Positions 1 through 7,490 of a DNA stretch of 8,897 nt are shown one piece after another. The position numbers were made by a program, and so were the translations under genes. Each line of letters opens with the position of its first letter. Positions within the stretch are counted from its first letter, which is position 1. Location of the stretch: NCBI GenBank assembly GCA_955652855.1, contig CATPCN010000047.1, positions 1-8,897 on the forward strand, written 5' to 3'. The notes under the pieces were generated by a model, which saw only the letters and a list, made by a program, of their open reading frames with translations, was not told where the DNA came from and searched no databases. The stretch is from an uncultured Chthoniobacterales bacterium. Its GTDB lineage: Bacteria; Verrucomicrobiota; Verrucomicrobiae; Chthoniobacterales; UBA10450.

Positions 1-109
1 CCGCGACCTCGTTTGATGTGCTCATGTTTTCTTTCGTTTCATCGGCTCGAAGTTGCGCCGCGCCGAAAACAAAACCGAGCAGGGCGGTCGCTAAGATCGA
101 CATTTTCAT
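1..109 (-). CDS. Secreted protein of unknown function, N-terminal fragment with signal peptide
   Basis: Reading the minus strand from the ATG at 109 gives 36 codons without a stop before the left edge. The product starts MKMSILATALLGFVFGAAQL and continues RADETKENMSTSNEVA. This is a classical Sec signal peptide: a lysine at position 2, a hydrophobic core at about residues 4-18, and a probable signal peptidase I cut after LRA (residues 20-22), before DETKEN. The mature protein would begin acidic and polar and act outside the cytoplasm. An alternative start is the ATG at 103 (M3). No Shine-Dalgarno site is visible. It begins 30 bases after the carB stop on the same strand, so it could be read through from carB. 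Only the N-terminus is visible, so no family can be named. The codons for MSILA contain the repeated word TGTCGATCTTAGCG. Confidence 0.62.
   Translation of the reverse strand, partial: MKMSILATALLGFVFGAAQLRADETKENMSTSNEVA
93..102 (-). repeat. TGTCGATCTT word, copy 1
   Basis: Exact 10-mer on the minus strand, extended to ATGTCGATCTTAGCG (103 down to 89). It lies in the signal-peptide codons ATG TCG ATC TTA GCG of the left-edge gene, 38 bases past the carB stop. The same 15 bases, in the same frame, recur in the phosphoesterase gene at 6498-6512. Confidence 0.7.
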
Positions 110-139
110 TCTGACAAGTGACACGAACGCTGCGGCGTG

Positions 140-3100
140 TCACGCGGTCTTCGCGTGATATTCCTGTAAACTGCGCACCTGCAGCTTTCGTTTTTGCAAT
201 GACCGAATGCCGTTCGCGCTCGCCTGCGCCGCGCGCAAGGTCGTCATGATCGGAATTTTTTGCGCGAGCGCGGCGTTGCGGATCCTGACTTCATCTTCGC
301 GGGGAATTTTTCCGCTCGGTGTGTTGATGATGAAATTAATGTCGCCGTTCTTGACGCGATCGAGCACGTTGGGCCGGCCTTCGCGAAGCTTGAATACTTT
401 CGCCACCGGAATGCGCGCTTTGGCGAGCGTCTTCGCCGTTCCTTCCGTCGCAATAATTCCAAAGCCGAGACTGACAAATTCGCGCGCGATCGGCAGCACA
501 GCTTTCTTGTCGCTGTCTTTCACGCTGATGAAAACATTGCCCGAGGTGGGCAAGGCCGGCGGCGCGGCCATCTGCGATTTCGCGTAAGCGAGGCCAAGAT
601 CGACATCGATGCCCATGACTTCGCCGGTCGATTTCATTTCAGGTCCGAGTGCGATATCGATGCCTTGATAACGCAGAAACGGAAACACGGCTTCCTTCAC
701 AGAATAATGTTTCGGCATGATTTCCTTTGTAAAGTCGAGCTCGCGCAAAGTTTTTCCGGTCATCACTTTCGCGGCGAGCTTGGCCAGCGGCACACCGATC
801 GCCTTGCTCACAAACGGCACGGTGCGCGAGGCGCGCGGGTTTACTTCGAGCACATAAACTTCTTCGCCTTTGACGGCGAATTGCACGTTCATCAAGCCGC
901 GCACTTTTAGTTCTTGCGCCATCGCTTTCGTCGCAGTGGAAATTTCATCGAGAACTTTTTTCGACAAAGAAAATGTCGGAATCACGCAAGCGCTGTCGCC
1001 GCTGTGAATGCCGGCTTCCTCGATGTGTTCCATGATCGCGCCGATCACGGTCATCTCACCATCGGCAATGCAATCCACATCAACTTCGATCGCATCTTCC
1101 AAGAAACGATCGACCAACACCGGGCGGTCCGGCGTCACTTCGATCGCGCTCGCCATGTAACGGCGCAGATCTTCTTCGTTATAAACCAACTCCATCGCGC
1201 GGCCGCCGAGGACAAACGATGGCCTAACGAGCACCGGATAACCAATTTTCTTTGCGATCGTGACAGCGTCATCGGTGTTCACCGCTGATCCGCTCGGCGT
1301 TTGGCGCAAACCGAGTTTGTCGAGCATCGCGGCGAATAATTGTCGATCTTCCGCCGTTTCGATGCTCTCCGGTTGCGTGCCGATGATCGGAACGCCGGCA
1401 TCTTTCAATCCTTCAGCAAGATTGAGTGGCGTTTGTCCACCGAACTGCACGATGACGCCCTCCGGCTTTTCTTGATCGAAAATGTTGAGCACGTCTTCGA
1501 GCGTGAGCGGTTCGAAATAAAGTTTGTCGCTCGTGTCGTAATCGGTCGAAACGGTTTCTGGATTTGAGTTCACCATGATCGTCTCGAATCCGAGCTCGCG
1601 CAGCGCGAAGGCCGCGTGCACGCAGCAGTAATCGAATTCGATTCCCTGACCGATGCGATTCGGGCCGCCGCCCAGGATCATGATCTTGCGCTTGCCGCTC
1701 TCGCGCCGCTCGTTCTCGTCACCGTAGGTCGAGTAGTAATAAGGAGTAAATGCTTCGAACTCCGCCGCGCAGGTATCAACGAGGCGATAAGTTGGCAAGA
1801 CGCCGAATTTTTTGCGGCCTTCGCGAATATGTATGTCGGGCGTCTGATAAAGCACGCCGAGTTGCCGATCGGAAAAGCCGAACTTTTTCACGTCGCGCAT
1901 GTATCGGCGAAGAATTGCGGCGTGCTCTTCCGGTGAATCCTTGCCGACATTCTTCGTCAACTCTTGCGCAGTCTGCGTTGGGATTTCCTGAGCCTTACTA
2001 ACAATATCCCGGATGTTGTGCAGAAACCACCTGTCGATCTTTGTCAGATCGAAGACCTCGTCGATCGACATTCCGTCCTGAAAAGCTTGTGCCAGATAAA
2101 AGATCCGGTCGGCGTTTGGAACTGAGAGTTTTAACCGCAACGTTTCTGGGTCGACGCGTTTCTCGGCGCCGTCTCCGCATAGACCGAAACGTTTGATCTC
2201 GAGCGAACGCAGCGCTTTTTGCAGCGCTTCCTTGAACGTGCGCCCGATCGCCATCGCTTCGCCTACGCTTTTCATTTGCGTCGTCAGCGTCGCATCGGCT
2301 TGCGGAAATTTTTCGAACGTGAACCGCGGCACTTTCACCACGCAGTAATCGATTGTCGGCTCGAAACATGCCGGTGTTTTGCGCGTGATGTCGTTTTTGA
2401 TTTCGTCTAGCGTGTAACCGACCGCGAGTTTTGCCGCGATCTTTGCAATCGGAAATCCGGTCGCTTTCGACGCGAGCGCGCTCGAACGCGAAACGCGCGG
2501 ATTCATTTCGATCACAACCATGCGGCCATTGTCGGGATTCACGGCGAACTGAATGTTTGAGCCTCCGGTCTCGACGCCGATCTCGCGAATGACGTCGAAC
2601 GCCGCGTCGCGCATCGATTGATATTCCTTGTCGGTCAGCGTTTGCACGGGCGCGACCGTGATCGAGTCGCCGGTGTGCACACCCATCGGATCGAAATTCT
2701 CGATCGAACAAACGACGACGCAGTTGTCCGCGCGGTCGCGCATGACCTCCATCTCGAACTCTTTCCAGCCGACGAGCGATTCTTCGATCAGCACTTCGTT
2801 GACCGGCGACAAATCCAGACCGCGCGATACGATTTCATCGAGCTCATCACGATTGTAGGCGATGCCGCCGCCAGAACCGCCCAGAGTGAAAGCGGGCCGA
2901 ATGATAAGCGGAAAGGTTCCGATTTCATCGACAATACGGTCGACGTCCGCCAACGAACGCGCGATTCCGGAGCGCGGAATGTCGAGACCGATCCGCAACA
3001 TCGCTTCTTTGAACAATTGTCGATCTTCGCCTTTCGCGATGGCTTGCGCGTTCGCGCCGATCAATTTCACGCCGTGTCGCGCGAGCGCGCCGTTGCGATT

Positions 3101-3406
3101 CAACGCCATCGCGGCATTGAGCGCGGTCTGCCCGCCCATGGTCGGAAGAAGCGCGTCCGGTTTTTCGCGCTCGATGATTGCTTCGATCACTTCGGCGGTG
3201 ATCGGCTCGATGTAAGTGCGATCGGCGAACTCAGGATCGGTCATGATCGTGGCCGGATTCGAATTGACGAGCACGACCTGGTAACCCTCTTCGCGCAGCG
3301 CCTTGCACGCTTGCACGCCGGAATAATCAAATTCGCAACCCTGCCCGATCACAATTGGACCGGAGCCGATGAGCAAAATCTTTTTGATCTGATCGTTCCG
3401 CGGCAT
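140..3406 (-). CDS. carB: Carbamoyl-phosphate synthase large subunit
   Basis: CarB makes carbamoyl phosphate from bicarbonate, two ATP and ammonia, the ammonia coming from glutamine split by CarA. The product feeds arginine and pyrimidine synthesis in the cytoplasm. The start is placed at ATG 3406, giving 1088 residues (E. coli has about 1073) and the family-like beginning [26 protein letters not shown] eight codons upstream (3430) is also open but not family-like. Both homologous halves are intact. The first has GSGPIVIGQ at 14-22, EDRQLF at 127-132 and the ATP-grasp loop [11 protein letters not shown] near 299-309. The second has [15 protein letters not shown] near 579-593, EDRQLF at 686-691 and [10 protein letters not shown]. 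An oligomerisation region lies between them. The C-terminal MGS-like allosteric domain spans about 956-1088, from [13 protein letters not shown]. One small oddity is [10 protein letters not shown] where GQACEFDYSG is usual. carA is not in the window. It sits 70 bases after the SufE-family gene on the same strand and may be co-transcribed with it. Four copies of the TGTCGATCTT word lie inside. Confidence 0.97.
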   Translation of the reverse strand: MPRNDQIKKILLIGSGPIVIGQGCEFDYSGVQACKALREEGYQVVLVNSNPATIMTDPEFADRTYIEPITAEVIEAIIEREKPDALLPTMGGQTALNAAMALNRNGALARHGVKLIGANAQAIAKGEDRQLFKEAMLRIGLDIPRSGIARSLADVDRIVDEIGTFPLIIRPAFTLGGSGGGIAYNRDELDEIVSRGLDLSPVNEVLIEESLVGWKEFEMEVMRDRADNCVVVCSIENFDPMGVHTGDSITVAPVQTLTDKEYQSMRDAAFDVIREIGVETGGSNIQFAVNPDNGRMVVIEMNPRVSRSSALASKATGFPIAKIAAKLAVGYTLDEIKNDITRKTPACFEPTIDYCVVKVPRFTFEKFPQADATLTTQMKSVGEAMAIGRTFKEALQKALRSLEIKRFGLCGDGAEKRVDPETLRLKLSVPNADRIFYLAQAFQDGMSIDEVFDLTKIDRWFLHNIRDIVSKAQEIPTQTAQELTKNVGKDSPEEHAAILRRYMRDVKKFGFSDRQLGVLYQTPDIHIREGRKKFGVLPTYRLVDTCAAEFEAFTPYYYSTYGDENERRESGKRKIMILGGGPNRIGQGIEFDYCCVHAAFALRELGFETIMVNSNPETVSTDYDTSDKLYFEPLTLEDVLNIFDQEKPEGVIVQFGGQTPLNLAEGLKDAGVPIIGTQPESIETAEDRQLFAAMLDKLGLRQTPSGSAVNTDDAVTIAKKIGYPVLVRPSFVLGGRAMELVYNEEDLRRYMASAIEVTPDRPVLVDRFLEDAIEVDVDCIADGEMTVIGAIMEHIEEAGIHSGDSACVIPTFSLSKKVLDEISTATKAMAQELKVRGLMNVQFAVKGEEVYVLEVNPRASRTVPFVSKAIGVPLAKLAAKVMTGKTLRELDFTKEIMPKHYSVKEAVFPFLRYQGIDIALGPEMKSTGEVMGIDVDLGLAYAKSQMAAPPALPTSGNVFISVKDSDKKAVLPIAREFVSLGFGIIATEGTAKTLAKARIPVAKVFKLREGRPNVLDRVKNGDINFIINTPSGKIPREDEVRIRNAALAQKIPIMTTLRAAQASANGIRSLQKRKLQVRSLQEYHAKTA
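596..605 (-). repeat. TGTCGATCTT word, copy 2
   Basis: Exact 10-mer on the minus strand inside carB, read as (T)GTC-GAT-CTT in the DVDLGLA segment just before the MGS-like domain. Its codon phase differs from that of copies 3-5. Confidence 0.7.
1341..1350 (+). repeat. TGTCGATCTT word, copy 3
   Basis: Exact 10-mer on the plus strand, antisense to carB. It encodes the EDRQ of the second-half EDRQLF motif (GAA GAT CGA CAA) and is preceded by AT. Confidence 0.7.
2032..2041 (+). repeat. TGTCGATCTT word, copy 4
   Basis: Exact 10-mer antisense to carB, read as AAG ATC GAC A in KIDRWF (residues 456-461). Its codon phase differs from that of copies 3 and 5. Confidence 0.7.
3018..3027 (+). repeat. 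TGTCGATCTT word, copy 5
   Basis: Exact 10-mer antisense to carB, in the first-half EDRQLF motif. It uses the same codons as the paralogous site at 1341, so ancient internal duplication of carB could explain this one pair. It is preceded by AT. Confidence 0.7.
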
Positions 3407-3476
3407 CTTGCGCGCGGGATCATAGATCAAATCAGGCGAAGATCACGCGCGAATCGCGAATGCTTTGCGCGAGCGA

Positions 3477-3932
3477 TCACGCGACCGCCTGTGCGCGCTG
3501 ACGATCGAGATAGACTTTGCAGATGCCTTTAATGCGCGTGAGCACGTAGTAAATCGTCTGACTTCGCACGCGCACCAGCTCCGAGCCAACGATACGCGTG
3601 ACGAAATCGCTCGGAAGATCGAGAATCTCCTGCGGCGCTCTACCTTCGAGTCCCTTGCAAAGGATCGCGGTCATTGCCCGGGTGAGCGTTTGCACTTCCG
3701 GACCGAGCGTCATGCGAATCTGGGCCTTGCCCTCAGGATCGACATGAAGATAAACGCCAACCGTGTCCGCGCATTCTTCATCCTTGCGCACATCCTCCAG
3801 ATCGAACTTCTCGCCTACTCGCGGCTCCTGTTTTTTCGCGTTGTCCGCGTAAGCCACGAGCGTTTCGCGCCGCTCATCTTCGGGCAGCGACTCAAAGAGG
3901 TTGATGATATTGTTCAGCTTCTCTGGGTACAT
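3477..3932 (-). CDS. SufE-family sulfur-acceptor protein, divergent
   Basis: The 151-residue product matches the SufE fold in length and order: an N-terminal helix (NNIINLFESLP), a short hinge, a beta segment, then helices ending in RSQTIYYVLTRIKGICKVYL. SufE proteins accept persulfide sulfur from a cysteine desulfurase or sulfurtransferase on a loop cysteine and pass it on, classically for Fe-S cluster assembly. The candidate acceptor is Cys54 in DEECADTVGVYLHVD. In canonical SufE this loop is GCQSQVW. Here the residues after the cysteine are A-D, the loop appears about two residues longer than in the actinobacterial-type sequence I recall, and the tryptophan is absent. It follows the sseA-like sulfurtransferase by 54 bases on the same strand, which supports a shared sulfur-transfer role. 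The start is ATG 3932, with no obvious ribosome binding site. Family membership is fairly sure; the sulfur donor and target are inference. Confidence 0.85.
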   Translation of the reverse strand: MYPEKLNNIINLFESLPEDERRETLVAYADNAKKQEPRVGEKFDLEDVRKDEECADTVGVYLHVDPEGKAQIRMTLGPEVQTLTRAMTAILCKGLEGRAPQEILDLPSDFVTRIVGSELVRVRSQTIYYVLTRIKGICKVYLDRQRAQAVA

Positions 3933-3986
3933 CGACCAATCAGAATTTACCGCGGATTTAAACCGATGAGTACCACAGACAATTGT

Positions 3987-4853
<867 letters not shown>

Positions 4854-4994
4854 AGCCCTAAAACTTCAATCCGCTCGCCAGCGCGAGCAACAAGTTTCGC
4901 GGTGCTGAAGCCGCAGAACTCGCAGCTGTGGTACAAGACGGTGAACGATTGGGTCAATCAGTGGTGCGGACCAAATTGAGACGCAGCCGCTGTC
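4854..4994 (-). promoter_or_regulatory. Leader of the sulfurtransferase gene with a small hairpin
   Basis: This gene-free stretch lies between the sulfurtransferase start and repeat A. It contains a perfect 6-bp stem with a 4-base loop (GCTCGC-CAGC-GCGAGC, 4873-4888), 20 bases before the ATG. A weak promoter-like pair is TTGACC (minus strand, 4957-4952) and TGTACC (4935-4930), 16 bases apart; the second box matches the consensus at only three of six positions. No recognised riboswitch or binding site is seen. The promoter call is weak; the hairpin is directly visible but its function is unknown. Confidence 0.25.
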
Positions 4995-5099
4995 TGTCAT
5001 TCTGAGCGGAGCTTCGCGGATGCGAAGCGCAGTCGAAGAATCCCGTGGCGTTATTTTTTCGGTACCGCATCGGGATCCCTCGACTTCGCTCGGGATGAC
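4995..5099 (+). repeat. Palindromic dispersed repeat, copy A (helicase 3' side)
   Basis: An imperfect inverted repeat of about 105 bases. It opens TGTCATTCTGAGCG and closes CGCTCGGGATGAC. The arms AGTCGAAGAATCCCG and CGGGATCCCTCGACTTCG pair around a central spacer. The left arm carries an extra perfect hairpin, GCTTCGC-GGAT-GCGAAGC (5011-5028). Copy B at 6354-6451 shares both ends and both arms in the same orientation but has a different inner hairpin and spacer. This is the style of a non-autonomous REP/MITE-like element found widely in environmental bacterial genomes and often mistranslated as a small protein. It ends 8 bases before the helicase stop codon region, so its RNA hairpins could limit read-through into the sulfurtransferase gene or protect the helicase mRNA end (inference). 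Confidence 0.85.
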
Positions 5100-5109
5100 T
5101 GTCGATCTT
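5100..5109 (+). repeat. TGTCGATCTT word, copy 6
   Basis: Exact 10-mer, extended to TGTCGATCTTAGCG (5100-5113). It abuts the end of repeat A and overlaps the helicase stop codon, the TTA at 5108-5110 on the plus strand. Confidence 0.7.
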
Positions 5110-6325
5110 AGCGGCGTCGCCGCCCGAACGAATACCCGCGATGCGTTCGCCCGCCGCCGATGGCGCGCTTGCCGCCGGATGCGGACTCCGGTTCGAAGAG
5201 CACCGTGTAGAGATAGGGAAAGGTCTCGAGTTTGAGCCGCGGAATCTTTCGACCGATGAAACGCTCGATCGCCTGGAGCGCGGCAACTTCTTCGCCATTC
5301 ATGAGCGTAAATGCGTCGCCGACATTCTGCGCGCGGCCGGTGCGACCGATGCGATGCACATAATCTTCCGGATGCTCCGGCACGTCGTAGTTGATGACGT
5401 GACTCACGCCGGCGATGTCGAGACCGCGCGCAGCGATGTCGGTCGCAACCATCACTTCATATTTGCCGCTCTTAAAACCGTCGAGCGCTTCGATGCGCTC
5501 GCGTTGCGTGCGATTGGAATGAAGCACCGCCACGGAATGCTGGCCGGCTTTCAGTTTATGCGCGATCCGGTCCGCGCCGTGCTTGGTCCGAGAAAAAATT
5601 AGCGCGCTGTCGTAATTCGTGCGGTCGAGCAACGCCATGAGCAGATCGAATTTCTGTTCGGCCGCGACCGGATAGACTGCGTGTGTGACCGTCTCCGCGG
5701 GTGAACGCCGAACGCCGATCTCGACCAACTCCGGATCACGCAAGACCCACGCGGCGAGCCGCTCGATTTCCGGAGGCAACGTCGCGGAAAACAAAAGCGT
5801 TTGTCGATCTTTTGAAATTTTGTCCACGATTCGCCGGACATCGGGGAGAAATCCCATGTCGAGCATGCGATCGACTTCATCGAGCACGAGAATATTTACA
5901 TCGCGGAAATGCAGCGTCCCTTGTTCAAGATGATCGAGCAATCGGCCGGGTGTAGCGGCAAGCACATCGACACCGCGCTTCAAATCATCGCGCTGTTTCC
6001 CGTAACCGACGCCGCCGTGCACGACCGTGGCCCGCAAATTTGTAAAGCGACCATAATCGCGAAAAGCAGTCTCAACTTGCGCGGCGAGCTCACGCGTCGG
6101 TTCGAGCACGAGGCAGCGAAACGCACCGTGGTTAGCGAGCAGAGTCAAAATCGGCAGCGCAAACGCAGCAGTCTTGCCCGTGCCTGTTTGAGCGGTGCCG
6201 ATCAAATCTCTTCCGCCCAAAATGATTGGGAAGGCGCGAAGCTGAATCGGCGTCGGCTCCGTGAAGCCCATTGCCTGTGTGCCGCGCACGACTTCCGCCG
6301 ATAGTCCGAAATTATTAAATGACAC
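5108..6325 (-). CDS. rhlE: DEAD-box ATP-dependent RNA helicase, RhlE type
   Basis: A 405-residue two-domain helicase that uses ATP to unwind short RNA duplexes, probably in ribosome assembly or mRNA turnover. All motifs are in order: the Q motif GFTEPTPIQ (20-28), I AQTGTGKT (45-52), Ia PTRELA (76-81), Ib TPGR (125-128), II (149-152), III SAT (180-182), IV IFSRTK, V ATDIAARGLDI (294-304) and VI HRIGRTGR (324-331). Motif II reads DEVD, not DEAD; the catalytic D-E pair is kept. A short basic tail (SFGRRRR) follows the core, as in RhlE proteins. The start is placed at GTG 6325, which gives the family-like SFNNFGL beginning. A second GTG at 6352 would add nine residues that do not look conserved. 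Neither has a good ribosome binding site. The gene is bracketed by two direct copies of a palindromic repeat and is divergent from the phosphoesterase gene. Confidence 0.93.
   Translation of the reverse strand: MSFNNFGLSAEVVRGTQAMGFTEPTPIQLRAFPIILGGRDLIGTAQTGTGKTAAFALPILTLLANHGAFRCLVLEPTRELAAQVETAFRDYGRFTNLRATVVHGGVGYGKQRDDLKRGVDVLAATPGRLLDHLEQGTLHFRDVNILVLDEVDRMLDMGFLPDVRRIVDKISKDRQTLLFSATLPPEIERLAAWVLRDPELVEIGVRRSPAETVTHAVYPVAAEQKFDLLMALLDRTNYDSALIFSRTKHGADRIAHKLKAGQHSVAVLHSNRTQRERIEALDGFKSGKYEVMVATDIAARGLDIAGVSHVINYDVPEHPEDYVHRIGRTGRAQNVGDAFTLMNGEEVAALQAIERFIGRKIPRLKLETFPYLYTVLFEPESASGGKRAIGGGRTHRGYSFGRRRR
5802..5811 (+). repeat. TGTCGATCTT word, copy 7
   Basis: Exact 10-mer antisense to the helicase, encoding KDRQ just before motif III (GAT CGA CAA phase). 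This protein is unrelated to CarB, so common descent does not explain the match. Confidence 0.7.
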
Positions 6326-6353
6326 GCTGAAAGTTAGCGCCTCGCACCCCACT

Positions 6354-6451
6354 TGTCATTCTGAGCCCCGAAAACTTTTGGGGTCGAAGAATCCCGTTGC
6401 GTTGCCTTGAAGGTTGCGTCACGGGATGTCTCGACTTCGCTCGACATGACA
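6354..6451 (+). repeat. Palindromic dispersed repeat, copy B (divergent gene start)
   Basis: It opens TGTCATTCTGAGC and closes CTCGACTTCGCTCGACATGACA. Its arms TCGAAGAATCCCGT and ACGGGATGTCTCGACTTCG pair, and an inner hairpin (CCCCGAAAACTTTTGGGG, 6366-6383) sits where copy A has a different one. The change of inner stem sequence with retained pairing suggests that structure, not sequence, is maintained there. The element fills nearly all the space between the divergent helicase and phosphoesterase genes, and its last bases supply the apparent phosphoesterase ATG (6446). Promoters for both genes must lie in or across it (inference). Confidence 0.85.
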
Positions 6452-6889
6452 AGAGTCTTGGTGATGGCCGACACGCACAATCGACTGCCACAAAACATGT
6501 CGATCTTAGCGGAAGGCGCTGCTGAAATCTGGCACTTGGGCGATGTTTGTTCGCCGCACATTCTGGAAGTGATCGAAGAACTCGGTCCGCCGGTGACGGT
6601 CGTGCGCGGAAATTGCGACACCAATAACGAATGGCCGATCATTGTCGATCTTGTGCGCAGCGGTTTAAGATTTCGCCTGCAACATATTCCGCCGGAGCGT
6701 CCGCCGGAAAATGTCGATGTTGTCTTGCATGGTCACACGCACGTGTCGCGAAATGAAAAGCGCGGAAATGTCTTGTTCCTGAATCCGGGTTGCGTCACGC
6801 GGCCGAACTGCGGATCGCCACCGAGCGTGGCGTGGCTCGCAGTTGCGGCCGACGGAAAAATTGACTGGCGATTAAAAACTCTCCGCTGA
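6446..6889 (+). CDS. YfcE/MJ0936-type metallophosphoesterase
   Basis: A 147-residue cytoplasmic calcineurin-like phosphoesterase, the only plus-strand gene. The metal-site motifs are complete: DTH (9-11), GD (32-33), GNCD (55-58), His80 in LQHIP and GHTH (96-99), followed by the family's LNPGCVTRP (112-120). Such proteins bind two divalent metals and hydrolyse phosphodiesters. The natural substrate is unknown for most of the family. At 147 residues it is on the short side (E. coli YfcE is about 184). The start is ATG 6446 because MTRVLVMADTH matches the family's first strand. An upstream in-frame ATG (6407) would translate repeat B and is unlikely. No ribosome binding site is seen. It is divergent from the helicase and convergent with rplQ, whose stop lies 40 bases away. 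It holds two copies of the TGTCGATCTT word. Confidence 0.92.
   Translation: MTRVLVMADTHNRLPQNMSILAEGAAEIWHLGDVCSPHILEVIEELGPPVTVVRGNCDTNNEWPIIVDLVRSGLRFRLQHIPPERPPENVDVVLHGHTHVSRNEKRGNVLFLNPGCVTRPNCGSPPSVAWLAVAADGKIDWRLKTLR
6499..6508 (+). repeat. TGTCGATCTT word, copy 8
   Basis: Exact 10-mer within ATGTCGATCTTAGCG (6498-6512), encoding MSILA at residues 18-22 of the phosphoesterase. All 15 bases equal those in the left-edge signal peptide. Confidence 0.7.
6643..6652 (+). repeat. TGTCGATCTT word, copy 9
   Basis: Exact 10-mer encoding VDL in IIVDLVR of the phosphoesterase, (T)GTC-GAT-CTT phase, preceded by AT. It lies 144 bases from copy 8. Confidence 0.7.
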
Positions 6890-6899
6890 TGCTTTTTAT

Positions 6900-6909
6900 T
6901 GTCGATCTT
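6900..6909 (+). repeat. TGTCGATCTT word, copy 10, in the convergent gap
   Basis: Exact 10-mer in the 40-base gap between the phosphoesterase stop (6889) and the rplQ stop (6930), preceded by AT and a T-run. No stem-loop accompanies it, so it is not an obvious terminator half as uptake sequences often are. Confidence 0.7.
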
Positions 6910-6929
6910 TTGACGCGCCGGCAGCGAAA

Positions 6930-7472
6930 CTATTTCTTTTCGTCGCGCGATTTTCTACCGAATAACCGGCGCTTCCGTTTTGGTTTCGGCTCTTCGGCGA
7001 TGGGCTCTGATTGCTTGGCCGATTCTTCTCTCGCCGGAGCAGGTGTCGAAACAGTTTCGGCGCGTTCTTTTTTCGACGTAGTTTTTTCCTTCGCGACGTT
7101 TTCTTCTATCGCAGGCGGCGCGTCCACCCATTCGATGAAAGCGATGGGTGCAGAATCACTTTTGCGTGCGCCCAGTTTCACGATGCGCGTGTAACCGCCG
7201 TTGCGCTCCGTGGTGCGCGGCGCGATTTCGTCGAACAATTTATTTACAGCAACACTTTGCCGCAAAACCGAAAGCGCCGTGCGCCGTGCGTGCAGCGTTT
7301 CTTTTTTGCCGAGCGTCACCATTTTTTCTGCGAGCGGACGAACGGCTTTCGCTTTGGCCAGAGTGGTTTTGATGCGCTGATGCTCGATCAAACTGCACAC
7401 CTGGTTTGCGAGCAGCGCTTTGCGATGCTCGGCGGTGCGGCCCAGCTTGATCGTTTTCTTGCGATGTCTCAT
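6930..7472 (-). CDS. rplQ: Large ribosomal subunit protein L17 (bL17) with long charged tail
   Basis: bL17 binds 23S rRNA near the exit-tunnel side of the large subunit. The core is intact, from MRHRKKTIKLGRTAEHRKAL through LIEHQRIKTTLAKAKAVRPLAEKM and NGGYTRIVKLGARKSDSAP to FIEWVD at about residue 117. The protein is 180 residues, against about 115-130 in many bacteria. The extra 60 or so residues (about 120-180) are low-complexity: alternating lysine/glutamate, alanine/proline stretches, then a strongly basic end (KPKRKRRLFGRKSRDEKK). That tail is probably disordered and may contact rRNA (inference). The start ATG lies 18 bases after the rpoA stop, in the usual rpoA-rplQ order, so the two genes are surely co-transcribed. 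It converges with the plus-strand phosphoesterase; no strong terminator is visible between them. Confidence 0.96.
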   Translation of the reverse strand: MRHRKKTIKLGRTAEHRKALLANQVCSLIEHQRIKTTLAKAKAVRPLAEKMVTLGKKETLHARRTALSVLRQSVAVNKLFDEIAPRTTERNGGYTRIVKLGARKSDSAPIAFIEWVDAPPAIEENVAKEKTTSKKERAETVSTPAPAREESAKQSEPIAEEPKPKRKRRLFGRKSRDEKK

Positions 7473-7490
7473 GCGAATCTTTCGGCGCGC

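Noticed and set aside
105..114. TCATTCTGAC near the carB end, resembling the end of the palindromic repeat
   Set aside because: Only about nine bases match and no partner arm follows.
2618..3532. A 304-codon open frame on the plus strand opposite carB, and similar long antisense frames at 260-910, 914-1288 and 1616-1936
   Set aside because: They lie wholly opposite well-conserved CarB coding sequence, show arginine/histidine-rich composition typical of antisense shadows in GC-rich DNA, and have no recognisable domain.
4902..4979. A plus-strand stretch reading LWYKTVNDWVNQWCG before a stop, which looks protein-like
   Set aside because: It has no start codon beyond one GTG, is only about 25 codons long and lies in the leader of an oppositely directed gene. 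It could be a gene remnant but cannot be supported.
4954..5298. A 114-codon minus-strand frame containing HPERSRGIP
   Set aside because: This is a translation of palindromic repeat A plus a shadow of the helicase C-terminus, a common annotation artefact of this repeat type.
6407..6445. Upstream start for the phosphoesterase
   Set aside because: It would add 13 residues encoded by repeat B; family proteins begin at the strand starting at MTRVLVMADTH.
6890..6929. Possible bidirectional terminator between the convergent phosphoesterase and rplQ
   Set aside because: There are T-runs but no convincing stem-loop in the 40 bases.
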